Source of the DNA: Microcystis wesenbergii NRERC-220
GTDB taxonomy: Bacteria; Cyanobacteriota; Cyanobacteriia; Cyanobacteriales; Microcystaceae
NCBI RefSeq assembly: GCF_032027425.1
Contig: NZ_JAVSJA010000001.1
Location: 4,228,001 to 4,292,000 of the forward strand
Reading direction: 5' to 3'
Length of the DNA: 64,000 nucleotides
Under the pieces are notes generated by a model. It worked only from the letters and a program-made list of their open reading frames with translations. It did not search any database and had not been told where the DNA came from. The position numbers and the translations under genes are program-made. This document shows, piece after piece, positions 18,245-28,149 of the stretch (positions are counted from its first letter, which is position 1; every line of letters begins with the position of its first letter).

Positions 18245-19450
18245 CTATGGAGATAAATGCCAGCATTCTCGTGCGATCGCCCAATCTTCCGCCGTAGCAA
18301 TTACCATCACTCGCACTTTAGATGTCTCGCTGGCGATATCCTCATCCCGGGGATGGGCGGCATTTTTAGCCAAATCTAACTCTAAACCCAAAAAAGACCA
18401 GCCTTGACTGGCTTTTTCCCGTACTAAAGCTGAATTTTCGCCGATTCCTGCCGTAAATACCAACACATCTAACCCCTCTAGAGAAGCGATCATCGATCCG
18501 ATTAAACTTTTCAGACGATGAATATACATCTCAAATGCTAATTTTGCCCTCTGGTTGCCTTCGGCCATTGCCGTGGTAATTGCCCGCATATCCCCAGAAA
18601 TACCGGAAATTCCCTTTAAACCGGATTCTTTATTGAGCAAGCCATTTAAACTATCGGGATTATATTGATATTCTCGCTCTAGATAAATCAGAATCCCTGG
18701 ATCGATCGAACCGCTGCGGGTTCCCATCATCAATCCCTCTAGGGGAGTAAATCCCATGGTGGTATCGATACTTTTACCCCCCTTGACTGCCGATAGGGAA
18801 GCACCATTGCCCAGATGACAGATCACCATTTTCAAGGATTCTAGGGGTTTTCCCAGCAATTCGGCGGCCCGTTGGGAGCAGTACTGATGACTGGTGCCAT
18901 GGAAACCATAGCGACGGATTCCCAGTTCACTCCATTGGTAGGGAATGGGATAAAGAGAAGACTCAGGAGGGATAGAACGATGAAAAGCAGTGTCAAACAC
19001 TGCTACTTGAGGAACATCGCCCAAAAATTGCTCGATTGCCTCAATTCCTTCTAAATGAGCGGGATTATGGCTAGGAGCAAGGGGAATCAGCTTTTTAATC
19101 GTTTCTTTGACTGGCGGAGTGATCATGGTCGCCTGGGAATATTCCGTGCCACCATGGACAACTCGATGACCGACTATACTAATGTCGGCGAGGTTGGCTA
19201 CTACCTTAGTTTCGCCAGTGACTAAGGTATCTAACATCCGAGCAATTGCCGCCGGACGATCCTGACTAGAAAGATTAATTTCCTGTTTAATTCCCTTAGC
19301 TTTTACCGTTAAAACCCCGTAATCAGGGTTAACGGTCCAATCGATCCCCGCTGCCCAAATTGGTTGGGGAGGATGGCCGGGGAGAAACTCTAAATCGTAC
19401 AAACAACTTTTTTGACTGCTCGATCCCGCATTTAAGACCAGAATTTTCAT
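18245..19450 (-). CDS. ackA: Acetate kinase
   Basis: A 401-residue ASKHA-fold kinase starting MKILVLNAGSSSQK at the ATG at 19450. Key blocks are VGHRVVHGG, FDTAFHRSIP (catalytic Asp), CHLGNGASL, TMGFTPLEGLMMGTRSG, FTAGIGENS. It interconverts acetate and acetyl phosphate with ATP, and in cyanobacteria takes part in fermentative energy release in the dark. It ends 3 bp from the convergent anti-sigma gene. Confidence 0.96.
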   Translation of the reverse strand: MKILVLNAGSSSQKSCLYDLEFLPGHPPQPIWAAGIDWTVNPDYGVLTVKAKGIKQEINLSSQDRPAAIARMLDTLVTGETKVVANLADISIVGHRVVHGGTEYSQATMITPPVKETIKKLIPLAPSHNPAHLEGIEAIEQFLGDVPQVAVFDTAFHRSIPPESSLYPIPYQWSELGIRRYGFHGTSHQYCSQRAAELLGKPLESLKMVICHLGNGASLSAVKGGKSIDTTMGFTPLEGLMMGTRSGSIDPGILIYLEREYQYNPDSLNGLLNKESGLKGISGISGDMRAITTAMAEGNQRAKLAFEMYIHRLKSLIGSMIASLEGLDVLVFTAGIGENSALVREKASQGWSFLGLELDLAKNAAHPRDEDIASETSKVRVMVIATAEDWAIARECWHLSP

Positions 19451-19827
19451 AGAAAAGCTCAATTAGGAGGTGGCCTATGCCGATCTTAATCAAACTCAGG
19501 TTAAGTCTAGATAAAATCGCTGACTTTTCGGGTTTTTCTTCAGGAAAATTTGATCTGGCTGCCATCACCCCTCCCTGACTCGGGCAATATTACAAAACTT
19601 TATCAAAAAAAAGTCAAAATAGAGCCTCTAGGGTTATAAAATACAAGAATGCCCCTTGTGAAATTGATCCAAGAAGCTACCTCTGATGCAAGTTAAAGCC
19701 TCTACATTGGATTTAGAGCTAGTTCTCGTCCTTTTCACCAGTGGAATGTCAACATCGCACCACGAATCTCTAGAATGGAATTTTTGCGTATTCTAGATAA
19801 CCGTGATTACTAGAGGATTTCTTAAGT
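19451..19827. other. Divergent intergenic region ackA/trxA
   Basis: No gene of more than a few codons is convincing. It must contain promoters for both neighbours, but no clear elements were recognised. Confidence 0.5.
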
Positions 19828-20151
19828 ATGTCAGAGGTTCCTGCCGTTACAGATGCCACCTTTAAAGAAGTAGTTTTAGATAGTGCCGACCCTGTCCTAG
19901 TGGATTTCTGGGCTCCTTGGTGCGGCCCTTGTCGAATGGTGGCTCCCGTTGTCGGAGAAATTGCCGAACAGTTCCAAGGGCAAGTCAAGGTGGTGAAACT
20001 CAACACCGACGAAAACCCCAATATCGCTAGTCAGTACGGGATTCGCAGTATTCCTACTCTGATGATCTTCAAAGGAGGTCAAAAAGTCGATATGGTGGTC
20101 GGGGCTGTACCGAAAACCACTTTAGCTAATACCCTAACTAAACACCTGTAG
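19828..20151 (+). CDS. trxA: Thioredoxin
   Basis: A 107-residue protein with the active site [11 protein letters not shown] and the cis-proline region [13 protein letters not shown]. These are the hallmarks of m-type thioredoxin, which reduces target disulfides using ferredoxin- or NADPH-thioredoxin reductase. It stands alone, with a promoter in the preceding divergent region, and is followed by the convergent dprA. Confidence 0.97.
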   Translation: MSEVPAVTDATFKEVVLDSADPVLVDFWAPWCGPCRMVAPVVGEIAEQFQGQVKVVKLNTDENPNIASQYGIRSIPTLMIFKGGQKVDMVVGAVPKTTLANTLTKHL

Positions 20152-20160
20152 AGTAGTTGA

Positions 20161-21330
20161 CTAGGTTTTCTGGTAACGCATACCGGGTAACTGAGTCACT
20201 AAACCGATTAATTCTAATTCCAATAAGATCCCCGCCACTTCTGAGGTGGGGATTTGCATTTTTTCAACAATAATGTCAAACAAAAGGGGATCTCGGTTAA
20301 ATAACTGATACACTTGTGCTAGTCTAGGTTCTAGATTCGCTGGAGGAGCAGCATTAACGACCGGGGATGTCTCTGGAGGGAGTGAAGGGGAGAGATTAAC
20401 CGGTGCGGATTGGTTCACGGTAGGAATTGCCCCTAACATTTCTAATAATTTCTCCTCAGAAACGATAATTTCTGCCCCCTGATGAATCAGTTGTAAACAA
20501 CCCCTAGCGGCGGTAATATCCGGAGAATTGGGTAAAGCATAGATATCGCCGCCAAATTCGTTAGCATAACTGGCAGTGATCAGGGAGCCAGACCTTTCTG
20601 GGGCCTCGATAACAATCGTCGCACGACTTAACCCGGCGATAATGCGATTACGACTGGGAAAATGGGCTTTATTCGGCTGAGTTGCCGCAGGATGTTCACT
20701 TATGACTAAACCCTGCTTTTGGATGTCCGCCTGTAGCTGCCGATGACGACTAGGATAAACCACATCGACCCCCGTTCCCAAGACGGCAATCGTTCTTCCC
20801 CCTGCTTTTAAACAGCTTTGGTGTGCCTCGCCATCAATTCCTTCGGCCATGCCAGAAACAATAGTAAATCCCTGTTGAGCTAAAAGGGTACTTAAGCGCC
20901 GCGCCCAGCGCCGGCCGTGCTCCGTGGGGTTACGAGTACCCACAATGGCGACGGTGGGGATATTTCCCTGATTTTCCTCTAAATTGACCTTTCCTTGATA
21001 GTAAAGTAAGGGGGGCGGACTGGGAATTTCCCAGAGAAAGCGGGGATATTCTGGGTCGCTAGGAGTCCAAAAAAGGGGGTTTTTCTGGATATGTTCGGCG
21101 AAAAGAGCTTCTGGGTCAATTTGCGATCGCCCTTCCTGTACCGCTACCATTAACTTTTTGCCGAATCCCGCCACTTCTGCGATCGCAGAATCGGTGGCAT
21201 TCCAGGCCACAGCGACACTGCCGAAATGCTGATAGAGTCGCTTTAGGGAAATTGGCCCAACTCCAGCAATACTTGACCATGCTAACCAATAAACGCGCTC
21301 GTCTGTCAATTTGAAAAGCTCCTCAGACAA
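20161..21330 (-). CDS. dprA: DNA-processing protein DprA/Smf
   Basis: A 389-residue protein. An N-terminal SAM/HhH-like region (GVGPISLKRLYQHFGS) precedes the Rossmann-type DNA-binding domain with VAIVGTRNPTEHGRRWA, VSGMAEGIDGEAHQSCL, GGRTIAVLGTGVDVVYPSRH and FPSRNRIIAGLSRATIVIEA, and a winged-helix domain closes the C-terminus. DprA loads RecA on incoming single-stranded DNA during natural transformation. The TTG at 21330 gives the longest protein; a second TTG at 21309 has a GAGGAG ribosome site 9 bases upstream and is an equally good start. Confidence 0.93.
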   Translation of the reverse strand: MSEELFKLTDERVYWLAWSSIAGVGPISLKRLYQHFGSVAVAWNATDSAIAEVAGFGKKLMVAVQEGRSQIDPEALFAEHIQKNPLFWTPSDPEYPRFLWEIPSPPPLLYYQGKVNLEENQGNIPTVAIVGTRNPTEHGRRWARRLSTLLAQQGFTIVSGMAEGIDGEAHQSCLKAGGRTIAVLGTGVDVVYPSRHRQLQADIQKQGLVISEHPAATQPNKAHFPSRNRIIAGLSRATIVIEAPERSGSLITASYANEFGGDIYALPNSPDITAARGCLQLIHQGAEIIVSEEKLLEMLGAIPTVNQSAPVNLSPSLPPETSPVVNAAPPANLEPRLAQVYQLFNRDPLLFDIIVEKMQIPTSEVAGILLELELIGLVTQLPGMRYQKT

Positions 21331-21415
21331 AGTAATAATTCAAGTCGGTTTTAACCGAATTCGGCCAGATGACCCTATTTATTTTAATTTTGACACTTAA
21401 AACGGACGGGGATTC

Positions 21416-21910
21416 TTAAGAGATGTAAATCCTGAAAGGGGTAGCCAAAAACCCGCTAGACACTCGCTCAACACTGAGTCTGTGCTTACTTTTAACTAAA
21501 ATATTGGCACTCCTATTAATATCGGCGGCCACAAGATGCTTATCCTTTATTCTATAGAATCCTCCCTTAATCCTTCTGCCAGAAAACTTCTGTTGACTGG
21601 GATTATTGGCATTGTAAATAGGAATCTGATCTCGATCGTAAAAATTAGCTTTAGAGGCGTAAGATTCCTCTTGTTCACCATACCCCATTCCGTACCTCGA
21701 ACACAAATCTTTCAGTTTTTGTCTCAACTGCCAAAAAGGAATTTGCACAAAGTTTTGATTGTTAGAACAGCCGATATTAATCTCTGGCTTGATACCTGGA
21801 TTATATCCAACTACCAATTTGCCCATTTGATTAGTCAGGCAATGGTTAATTATTATGGTCGCCGTTTTATTTAAATAATCTCGAAGAGAATTTTTCGCCA
21901 TCGATGACAA
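21416..21910 (-). pseudogene. C-terminal fragment of an IS200/IS605-type TnpB (RuvC-like RNA-guided nuclease)
   Basis: The 164-residue frame matches only the C-terminal part of TnpB/OrfB proteins: LRDYLNKTATIIIN, LVVGYNPGIK, FWQLRQKLKDLCSRYGM, EQEESYASKANFYD and the closing DINRSANILVKSKHRLSVERVSSG. The final Asp of the RuvC triad is seen in AADINRSANI. The N-terminal half with the first catalytic Asp is missing. CCCCGTCC-containing sequences lie on both sides (21396-21410 and 22020-22040), probably the remains of the element ends. The region overlapping the 3' end is where a guide omega RNA would be encoded in an intact element. Confidence 0.75.
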
Positions 21911-22097
21911 TCTTTCTCGTCAAGGTGAAGCCCAGACTAATCGTATCATTTATCAGTTATCATTGATCAGATGTGAGTTTTCAGTTCACTGATTAGCGAA
22001 ACATTCTCAATGTCAAGCCGTCCTAAAAGGACGGGGTTTTAAACCCAGTATTTTCGATGATACAGCGTACCTCACCATTAAGATAACCGTTATAGAT

Positions 22098-22862
22098 ATG
22101 GCTGGTCATAGTAAATGGGCAAATATTAAACGACAAAAAGCCCGCGTTGACGCAAAAAAAGGCAAAACTTTCACCCAGTTATCCCGGGCGATTATCGTGG
22201 CTACCCGTAACGGGGTTGCCGATCCGGCGGGCAATTTTCAGCTACGCACGGCGATCGAAAAAGCCAAGGCGGCCGGTATTCCTCATGAAAATATCGAAAG
22301 AGCGATCGCTAAAGGGGCGGGAACTTTTGAAAATGACTCGGCTTTTGAAGAAATTCGCTACGAGGGTTATGGTCCCGGAGGGGTGGCGATCCTGATCGAA
22401 GCACTGACCGATAATCGCAATCGCACGGCAGCGGCTCTGCGGGCGGCTTTTAGCAAAAATGGCGGTAATTTAGGCGAAACGGGCTGTGTGGGCTGGATGT
22501 TTGACCATAAGGGGGTAATTCGCCTTGAGGGAACTATTGATGAGGATAAGCTTTTAGAAGCTTCCCTAGAGGGAGAGGCCCAATCCTACGAGTTTTTTGA
22601 GAGTCAGGAGGAAGGTCAAGGAGCAGAGGTGTTTACTGAGGTGTCTAACCTGGAGAGATTGAATAAAGTTCTCCAAGAAGCGGGATTTAAGCTTAAAGAA
22701 GCAGAATTACGCTGGATTCCCACTAATACCCTAGAAGTGAGCGATCGAGAGCAGGCCCGTCTTTTATTCAAGTTAATCGACACCCTAGAATCCCTCGATG
22801 ATGTGCAATCGGTAACGGCTAATTTTGATTTAGTCGAGGAATTGATGTCAGTGGATGTATGA
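22098..22862 (+). CDS. YebC/PmpR family protein
   Basis: A 254-residue protein starting [23 protein letters not shown], with the conserved [43 protein letters not shown] and [10 protein letters not shown] blocks. The family has been described both as transcriptional regulators and as factors that relieve ribosome stalling. It is full length. It follows the TnpB relic and precedes a MITE-filled gap. Confidence 0.93.
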   Translation: MAGHSKWANIKRQKARVDAKKGKTFTQLSRAIIVATRNGVADPAGNFQLRTAIEKAKAAGIPHENIERAIAKGAGTFENDSAFEEIRYEGYGPGGVAILIEALTDNRNRTAAALRAAFSKNGGNLGETGCVGWMFDHKGVIRLEGTIDEDKLLEASLEGEAQSYEFFESQEEGQGAEVFTEVSNLERLNKVLQEAGFKLKEAELRWIPTNTLEVSDREQARLLFKLIDTLESLDDVQSVTANFDLVEELMSVDV

Positions 22863-22911
22863 TCCTAAATTACTAGGCAGTAATTAGGGTTTGCGGCAAA
22901 AAGTTTCTTGG

Positions 22912-23165
22912 TGGGGTTAGGAGTCAGTAACCAGTAGCCAGTAGTCAGGAGAATTAAGAATGAATAATAATTAACCTCAGTTCGGGTTAAGGCTATTTTC
23001 CTACTCATTCCACAAAAGAATAGGGTTTACAGCGAACGAGAAAATTAGGGTTTTAGCTTATCCCGAACTCAGGTTAATTAATTAAATGGTCTCTTGACAG
23101 ATTTTAGTCCATTTAATCCTTATTTTTGCCGAGGAAGGGAAAAATATGTGTAATTAATTCTGTCT
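22912..23165. repeat. MITE family 2, copy 3, split by a second small element
   Basis: The GGTTAGGAGTCAGTAACCAG/CAGTAGT block and the AATTAAGAATGAATAATAATT and AAATGGTCTCTTGACAG blocks match the copy at 15502-15681 but are separated by an inserted 107-bp inverted-repeat element (22971-23077). The outer ends are worn. Together with a TTACTGA heptamer array at 23199-23239 it fills the gap between yebC and the metal permease. Confidence 0.65.
22971..23077. repeat. Small inverted-repeat element nested in a family 2 MITE
   Basis: The left end TTAACCTCAGTTCGGGTTAAG (22971-22991) and the complement of the right end TTAACCTGAGTTCGGGATAAG (23057-23077) agree at 19 of 21 positions. The flanking sequence rejoins to the uninterrupted form seen at 15502-15681 when this stretch is removed. 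It is too short to code for a transposase. Confidence 0.65.
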
Positions 23166-23198
23166 GGGTCCTGATTAAATAACATTAACAGTACTGTC

Positions 23199-23239
23199 TT
23201 TATTACTGATTACTGATTACTGATTACTGATTACTGAAA
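23199..23239. repeat. Heptamer array TTACTGA
   Basis: About five tandem copies of the 7-mer TTACTGA end just before the start codon of the metal ABC permease gene (23247). The array lies where the ribosome-binding site would normally be, and no Shine-Dalgarno sequence is seen. Confidence 0.8.
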
Positions 23240-23246
23240 ACAACCT

Positions 23247-24077
23247 ATGCTAGAGGCTTTACAATTTGATTTTATGCGCCAAGCGATCGCAGCAGGAATA
23301 TTGGTTAGTATTGCCTGTGGTATCGTCGGTACTTTGGTAGTAGTTAATCGCGTGGTTTTTATCAGTGGGGGAATCGCTCACGCTGCCTATGGAGGGATAG
23401 GAATCGGTTATTTTTTGGGGATTAATCCCCTGGTGGGGGCGATATTTTTTACCTTTTTTTCGGCTTTAGGTATGGGCTTTTTACAGCGTCGCATCCGGGA
23501 GAGAGCCGATACTTTAATCGGGGTGATGTGGGCGATTGGTATGGCGATTGGGGTAATTTTTATTGATTTAACCCCCGGGTATAAAGCTGATTTAATGAGT
23601 TATCTTTTTGGTAGTATTTTAACTGTACCGAGGGATGATTTATGGATAATGGCGGGCATAGATATATTAATTATAGCCTTAGTTAGTATCTTTTATAAGG
23701 AGTTGTTAGCCATATCTTTTGATGAAACCTTTGCGATTATTCGTAATATTCCCGTGGAGATAATTTATTTAGGTTTAATGGGAATAACCGCTTTAACTAT
23801 TGTGGCAGTAATGCAGGTAGTAGGATTAATTATGGTAATTGCTTTGTTAACTATTCCTGCGGCTATCAGTGGACAATTTGTTAAAAATATGAAGGGAATG
23901 ATGGTCCTAGCGATTATTTTAGGAATTGTCTTTACTTTGATTGGTTTATGGTTATCCTATAGTTTAAATCTCACCTCGGGGGCGACAATTATTTTAGTGG
24001 CAGGATTGGGTTATTTAATCAGTCTTGCTTGGAAACCTTTCATCCTCACTATCACCAGAAAAATAGCTAATCTTTAA
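23247..24077 (+). CDS. Metal (zinc/manganese) ABC transporter permease, ABC-3 family
   Basis: A 276-residue protein with eight to nine membrane helices. The N-terminus DFMRQAIAAGILVSIACGIVG and the GGIAHAAYGGIGIGYF, VQ-like VMQVVGLIMVIALLTIPAA blocks are those of ZnuB/MntB permeases. No matching ATPase or binding protein gene lies next to it, so the metal cannot be assigned; an operon may have been broken by the repeats on both sides. Confidence 0.88.
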   Translation: MLEALQFDFMRQAIAAGILVSIACGIVGTLVVVNRVVFISGGIAHAAYGGIGIGYFLGINPLVGAIFFTFFSALGMGFLQRRIRERADTLIGVMWAIGMAIGVIFIDLTPGYKADLMSYLFGSILTVPRDDLWIMAGIDILIIALVSIFYKELLAISFDETFAIIRNIPVEIIYLGLMGITALTIVAVMQVVGLIMVIALLTIPAAISGQFVKNMKGMMVLAIILGIVFTLIGLWLSYSLNLTSGATIILVAGLGYLISLAWKPFILTITRKIANL

Positions 24078-24323
24078 AGCTCTCCCCTAGTTGTGGTGAT
24101 ATAGCATTTATCTTAATAGTGAGGTATAAGGTTTTTATTTTCGGGAGACAGGAGCCGGTCGTTAATACCAAGTTAGGTTATACTTCATCTTTATGATAAA
24201 CGCCGTAATTTAAAGAAAAAATACCAAATCCGTGTTAATCGCAATGATGATGAAATCCCGAAAGATATACTGTGACTAGATTTATCAATAATTTTGGTCA
24301 GCGGATTTGGTAAAATCAAGTAA

Positions 24324-24905
24324 TTAATCGAGTTCATCAAACAAAAGTTCCTCTAGAATCGGTCCCATACCGTCATCATCGGGGGAAACTAATTCAACCT
24401 TCCCTTCCCCATCACCGACAGCTAAGAATAACAAAGGAGCAAGGGGACTGTAAATCGAGTATTTTTGGTCTTCGGAAAAGAAACTGGCGAGAAATTGCAA
24501 TTCTTCCGGCTCTGATGACGAGGAAGGAGCATCGCTATCGATTTCTAAACTGAGAACATTATCTTCTTCCAGGGGAGGCAATTCACCACTAACGGTTAAG
24601 GTGTGAGCAGTGGGTTTGAGCAATAGGTCTAATTCTGCTAAAACTGCCTTAGCATCGGCAAAAACCCGCTCGATTTCCTCGCTATCTTCGATTAGGAAGG
24701 CATCAGATTCTTCTTCCTCCGATTCCTCGTCCCAAGCTAGAATCATCACCGGGGTATCCACGGGGACAAGAAGCATATAGGTGAGGTCATCGGTTTCATA
24801 GGCGTTCTCAATATAACAGTCCAGCGATCGACCTTGCTCATCCCAGAGGGTTATGATATCCGCTTCTTCGAGTTCGTTTTCTTGAAAATTAAATTGAGGG
24901 GACAT
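24324..24905 (-). CDS. DUF3727 domain protein
   Basis: A 193-residue, strongly acidic protein. The N-terminal half (about 15-75) begins ADIITLWDEQGRSLDCYIEN, followed by VPVDTPVMILAWDEE, and resembles DUF1292/DUF3727 sequences found in cyanobacteria and plastids. The C-terminal block PLAPLLFLAVGDGEGKVELVSPDDD is the most conserved in the family. Function is unknown. It is followed by surE, transcribed in the same direction with about 47 bp between. Confidence 0.8.
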   Translation of the reverse strand: MSPQFNFQENELEEADIITLWDEQGRSLDCYIENAYETDDLTYMLLVPVDTPVMILAWDEESEEEESDAFLIEDSEEIERVFADAKAVLAELDLLLKPTAHTLTVSGELPPLEEDNVLSLEIDSDAPSSSSEPEELQFLASFFSEDQKYSIYSPLAPLLFLAVGDGEGKVELVSPDDDGMGPILEELLFDELD

Positions 24906-24952
24906 AGGCTCTCAAACGCTAATGATTGAATCAGAATATCATGAGTTGATCC

Positions 24953-25765
24953 TCAATCAAACCAAGAATTCCGGTGCAAATGTTGAAAACCCTGCACATC
25001 AGTTAAATTGTATTGTAGGGGCGTGATGGTGATAAAATTCTCGCCAATAGCGCGCACATCCGTAGGCACTTGCGGGGGTAAATGGCTGTAGTCCGGTTGT
25101 TCGATATCTTCCACCACTTCCCCAATTAACCAGTAATAACTTTTACCCCTGGGATCCAGTCTTTTCTCGAAGGTTTCCTCGTAGCGTCGCAATCCTTGCC
25201 TAGTGATTTTCACTCCCTTGATTTCGGCACTACTAACTGGAGGGACGTTAACATTGAGTAAAGTGGGAACGGGAAAAGGATTAAGGGCAACTTTCCTGAC
25301 TAAAGTGAGGGCAAAATCGGCGGCCGGCTGGAAATCACAGGCTTTAAAACTGGCGAGACTAACAGCAATACTGGGAATACCTTCGATTAATCCCTCCATG
25401 GCCGCAGAAACCGTGCCAGAATAGAGGATATCGGTGCCGAGATTAGACCCGTGGTTAATGCCAGCTAAAACTAAATCGGGACGCTCTTTGAGGACGGCAC
25501 TAAGGGCAAATTTCACCGAATCGGCCGGAGTTCCCGAGCAGGACCAGGCAATCACATCGGGATGAAAAATTCCTTCCACCTGTTCGGCCCGGATGGGATG
25601 GTGTAAGGTTAGGCCATGACCGGTGGCAGAGCGCTCGCCGTCGGGACAAACTACGGTCACTTGATGACCGGCGGCAGCGAGGGTGTTGGCAAGGGTGCGG
25701 ACTCCTAGCGCGGAAATGCCGTCATCGTTACTGATAAGTAGTTTTAAAGAGCGATCGCTAGTCAT
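24953..25765 (-). CDS. surE: 5'/3'-nucleotidase SurE
   Basis: A 270-residue phosphatase. The metal-binding N-terminus [14 protein letters not shown], the [12 protein letters not shown] block and [23 protein letters not shown] are diagnostic. It dephosphorylates nucleoside monophosphates and is linked to stationary-phase survival. The start is the ATG at 25765. A longer frame to 25849 exists, but it runs through the tRNA-Arg gene and is rejected. Confidence 0.94.
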   Translation of the reverse strand: MTSDRSLKLLISNDDGISALGVRTLANTLAAAGHQVTVVCPDGERSATGHGLTLHHPIRAEQVEGIFHPDVIAWSCSGTPADSVKFALSAVLKERPDLVLAGINHGSNLGTDILYSGTVSAAMEGLIEGIPSIAVSLASFKACDFQPAADFALTLVRKVALNPFPVPTLLNVNVPPVSSAEIKGVKITRQGLRRYEETFEKRLDPRGKSYYWLIGEVVEDIEQPDYSHLPPQVPTDVRAIGENFITITPLQYNLTDVQGFQHLHRNSWFD

Positions 25766-25822
25766 AGGAAATTTCTGCTCTACTGCGCCGGCTAGTGGTA
25801 TAATGTAATAGTATTTTATCGT

Positions 25823-25895
25823 GGGTACGTAGCTCAGAGGATAGAGCACCAGGTTCCGGTCCTGGGTGTCGGGGGTTCGACTCCCTCCGTACTCG
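25823..25895 (+). tRNA. tRNA-Arg (anticodon CCG)
   Basis: A complete cloverleaf of 73 nt can be drawn. The acceptor stem pairs GGGTACG (25823-25829) with CGTACTC (25888-25894), with one G-U. The D arm is GCTCAGAGGATAGAGC, the anticodon stem CCAGG/CCTGG with loop TTCCGGT and anticodon CCG (25856-25858). The T arm is GGGGGTTCGACTCCC. The discriminator is G, and CCA is not encoded. It reads CGG arginine codons and lies divergent from surE. Confidence 0.93.
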
Positions 25896-26284
25896 TTCAG
25901 TGATCAGTCATCAGTGATCAGTTAAGTCCTAAGCAAAATTAATTACACATCTAAGCCGTCAGCTTTTTGCTGTGATCAGTAAACAGAGACATCCCCAAAA
26001 TTTATATAGCAATTCCCATAGTTGTGAGGTACAGAGTCTTAGGTTTTGAGGAGTCGGTCGTCAGGAGTCAGGATTCGGGATTCAGGATTCAGGAGTCAGG
26101 ATTCGGGATTCAGGAGTTAAGATTTTGGTGTGCCTCATGAGATTGGAAAACGCTATAACCCAATCACAGCTTGCTTTTGTCTTGTGTACTAATAAATAGT
26201 TATAACTGAAATGTATATCTACTGATTACTGATTACTAATTTTCGATTATGTCCACCTTCTTTAAATTAATTGACGAACGCTCT
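25896..26284. other. Intergenic repeats after the tRNA gene
   Basis: No gene. It contains CAGTGATCAGTCAT heptamer-type repeats, a half copy of the AAGTCCTAAGCAAAATTAATT element end found complete at 52462, and a family 3 MITE-like stretch (26010-26155) that begins TATAGCAATTCCCATAG with TGAGGTAC and ends GGAAAACGCTATA. Inside that are GATTCAGGATTCAGGAGTC repeats. Confidence 0.65.
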
Positions 26285-26944
26285 CTAAACTTGAATTAAA
26301 GAACTATCGACGGTGGCTAAAAGTGTTTGCACTTCCTCATCGCTGGTTTGGGAAAAGTCTTCGTACCAAAGAGAAATCGATCTCAATTCGTAGGGTTTAT
26401 GTAGGCAAATTACTCGATCGACTAATTTTTCTAATTGATCACAGACTTCCAGTGGGGCAATAGGAACAGCAATAATAATAGCAGCGGGATTTCCAGCTTT
26501 AAGGGTCAGAATCGCCGCTTTAATCGTTGCTCCCGTAGCGATACCATCATCTACTAGAATAATCGTTTTTCCCGTTAGGCTGGGAAAGGGTCGCTCACCT
26601 CGATACAAGCGATCGCGTCGCTCTAATTCGATCATTTCTTCCTTTGCTACCCGTTCCATCATCGCTTCCGATAGGTGCAAGTCCTCAACAATACTTTCAT
26701 TGATTACCCGCACCCCATTCTGACCGATCGCCCCAAAAGCTAACTCTTTTCGCTCTGGCACACCTAATTTTCGCACTAAACACAGATCTAGGGGTAAATG
26801 TAACCTTTGGGCAATTTCAAAGGCGATCGGAACCCCACCCCGGGGCAAAGCCAAAACCATCACCCTAGCACTATTTGTATATTCTGTCAAGTAACTAGCT
26901 AATAGTCTCCCTGCCGAGTGCCGATCTTTGAGCAGATAAGTCAT
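26285..26944 (-). CDS. Phosphoribosyltransferase
   Basis: A 219-residue type I phosphoribosyltransferase. The PRPP-binding loop IILVDDGIATGATIKAA lies at about residues 124-140, and the N-terminal hood has VLALPRGGVPIAFEIA and CLVRKLGVPERKELAFGAIG. The family is often annotated as a ComF-like or dienelactone-hydrolase-associated PRTase; the base substrate is unknown. It appears monocistronic. Confidence 0.85.
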   Translation of the reverse strand: MTYLLKDRHSAGRLLASYLTEYTNSARVMVLALPRGGVPIAFEIAQRLHLPLDLCLVRKLGVPERKELAFGAIGQNGVRVINESIVEDLHLSEAMMERVAKEEMIELERRDRLYRGERPFPSLTGKTIILVDDGIATGATIKAAILTLKAGNPAAIIIAVPIAPLEVCDQLEKLVDRVICLHKPYELRSISLWYEDFSQTSDEEVQTLLATVDSSLIQV

Positions 26945-27142
26945 AATGCCCTCCTAGGGGCTAATCCCCTTGGGTATCCTTGCTTTCCCCTGCCTTTATT
27001 CTATATTTCTCCGCTCATCTCTAGCTGAAATGTTAAGAAATTTAGCGAAGGCTTGACATTTTTTCGACTAACCGAAGTTTTTCCAGGCCAAAGATCGGCT
27101 AAAATCTTAGGCGAGAGGGTTTTGTCAAGTTAGGTAACAAAC

Positions 27143-27628
27143 ATGAATCAAAGTTTAAGTGATGCGCTAGAGCAGATCGCCGCTGCCTTTCGCGGTCTCG
27201 GAACTCCCGAACCGATCGTTCATTGGGGACATCCAGTCATGATGGGGATTGTGGTTTTAGTTATGGGTAGTTATACTGCCTATGCCGGTTGGCAAAGCCG
27301 TTTAAGCAAAGATGGGGAAGTAGTGGCCAAAAATAGAGCCGATCACCGCAAACTCGCTCCTTGGCTGTTTTTATTTATCGTTCTCGGTTACACCGGCGGT
27401 GTTTTATCCCTGGTCATGCAGAAACATCCCATCCTCGAAAGCAGCCATTTCTGGACAGGATCGATCGCGATCGGTTTATTAGCTTTCAATGGATTATTAT
27501 CCCTCACAGGCTTCGCTGGCGGGAAAAAAGAACTTTTTCGGACTATTCACGCCTATATAGGCAGTATTGCCCTGATTTTACTGCTAGTTCACGGTGTTTT
27601 CGGTCTTCAGTTAGGATTATCTCTCTAG
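27143..27628 (+). CDS. DUF4079 family membrane protein
   Basis: A 161-residue protein with four membrane helices and conserved histidines (IVHWGHPVMMGI, ADHRKLAPWLF, FRTIHAYIGS, LLLVHGVFG). The pattern suggests a cytochrome b561-like heme-binding bundle, but this is an inference; the family is cyanobacterial and uncharacterised. It is followed by glnB 182 bp downstream on the same strand. Confidence 0.8.
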   Translation: MNQSLSDALEQIAAAFRGLGTPEPIVHWGHPVMMGIVVLVMGSYTAYAGWQSRLSKDGEVVAKNRADHRKLAPWLFLFIVLGYTGGVLSLVMQKHPILESSHFWTGSIAIGLLAFNGLLSLTGFAGGKKELFRTIHAYIGSIALILLLVHGVFGLQLGLSL

Positions 27629-27768
27629 TTGGTTTATTTATGGCTTCGGGTGGGCTAATTCCCACCTGGAATTTTTCACCGCGGCAGACTGTGGCCAAGG
27701 GCAATAATTGAAGAAATTATGACTTTAAGTGCTATTGTCGGGATTCCGAGTTTAGAATTAACAGGTAA

Positions 27769-28149
<381 letters not shown>

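Noticed and set aside
18088-18407. Frames overlapping the anti-sigma and ackA 3' ends
   Set aside because: Both real genes cover this DNA, and the overlapping frames have no family match.
25766-25849. Longer surE start giving 298 residues
   Set aside because: The extra 28 codons run through the tRNA-Arg gene and lack similarity to SurE, which begins at the ATG at 25765.
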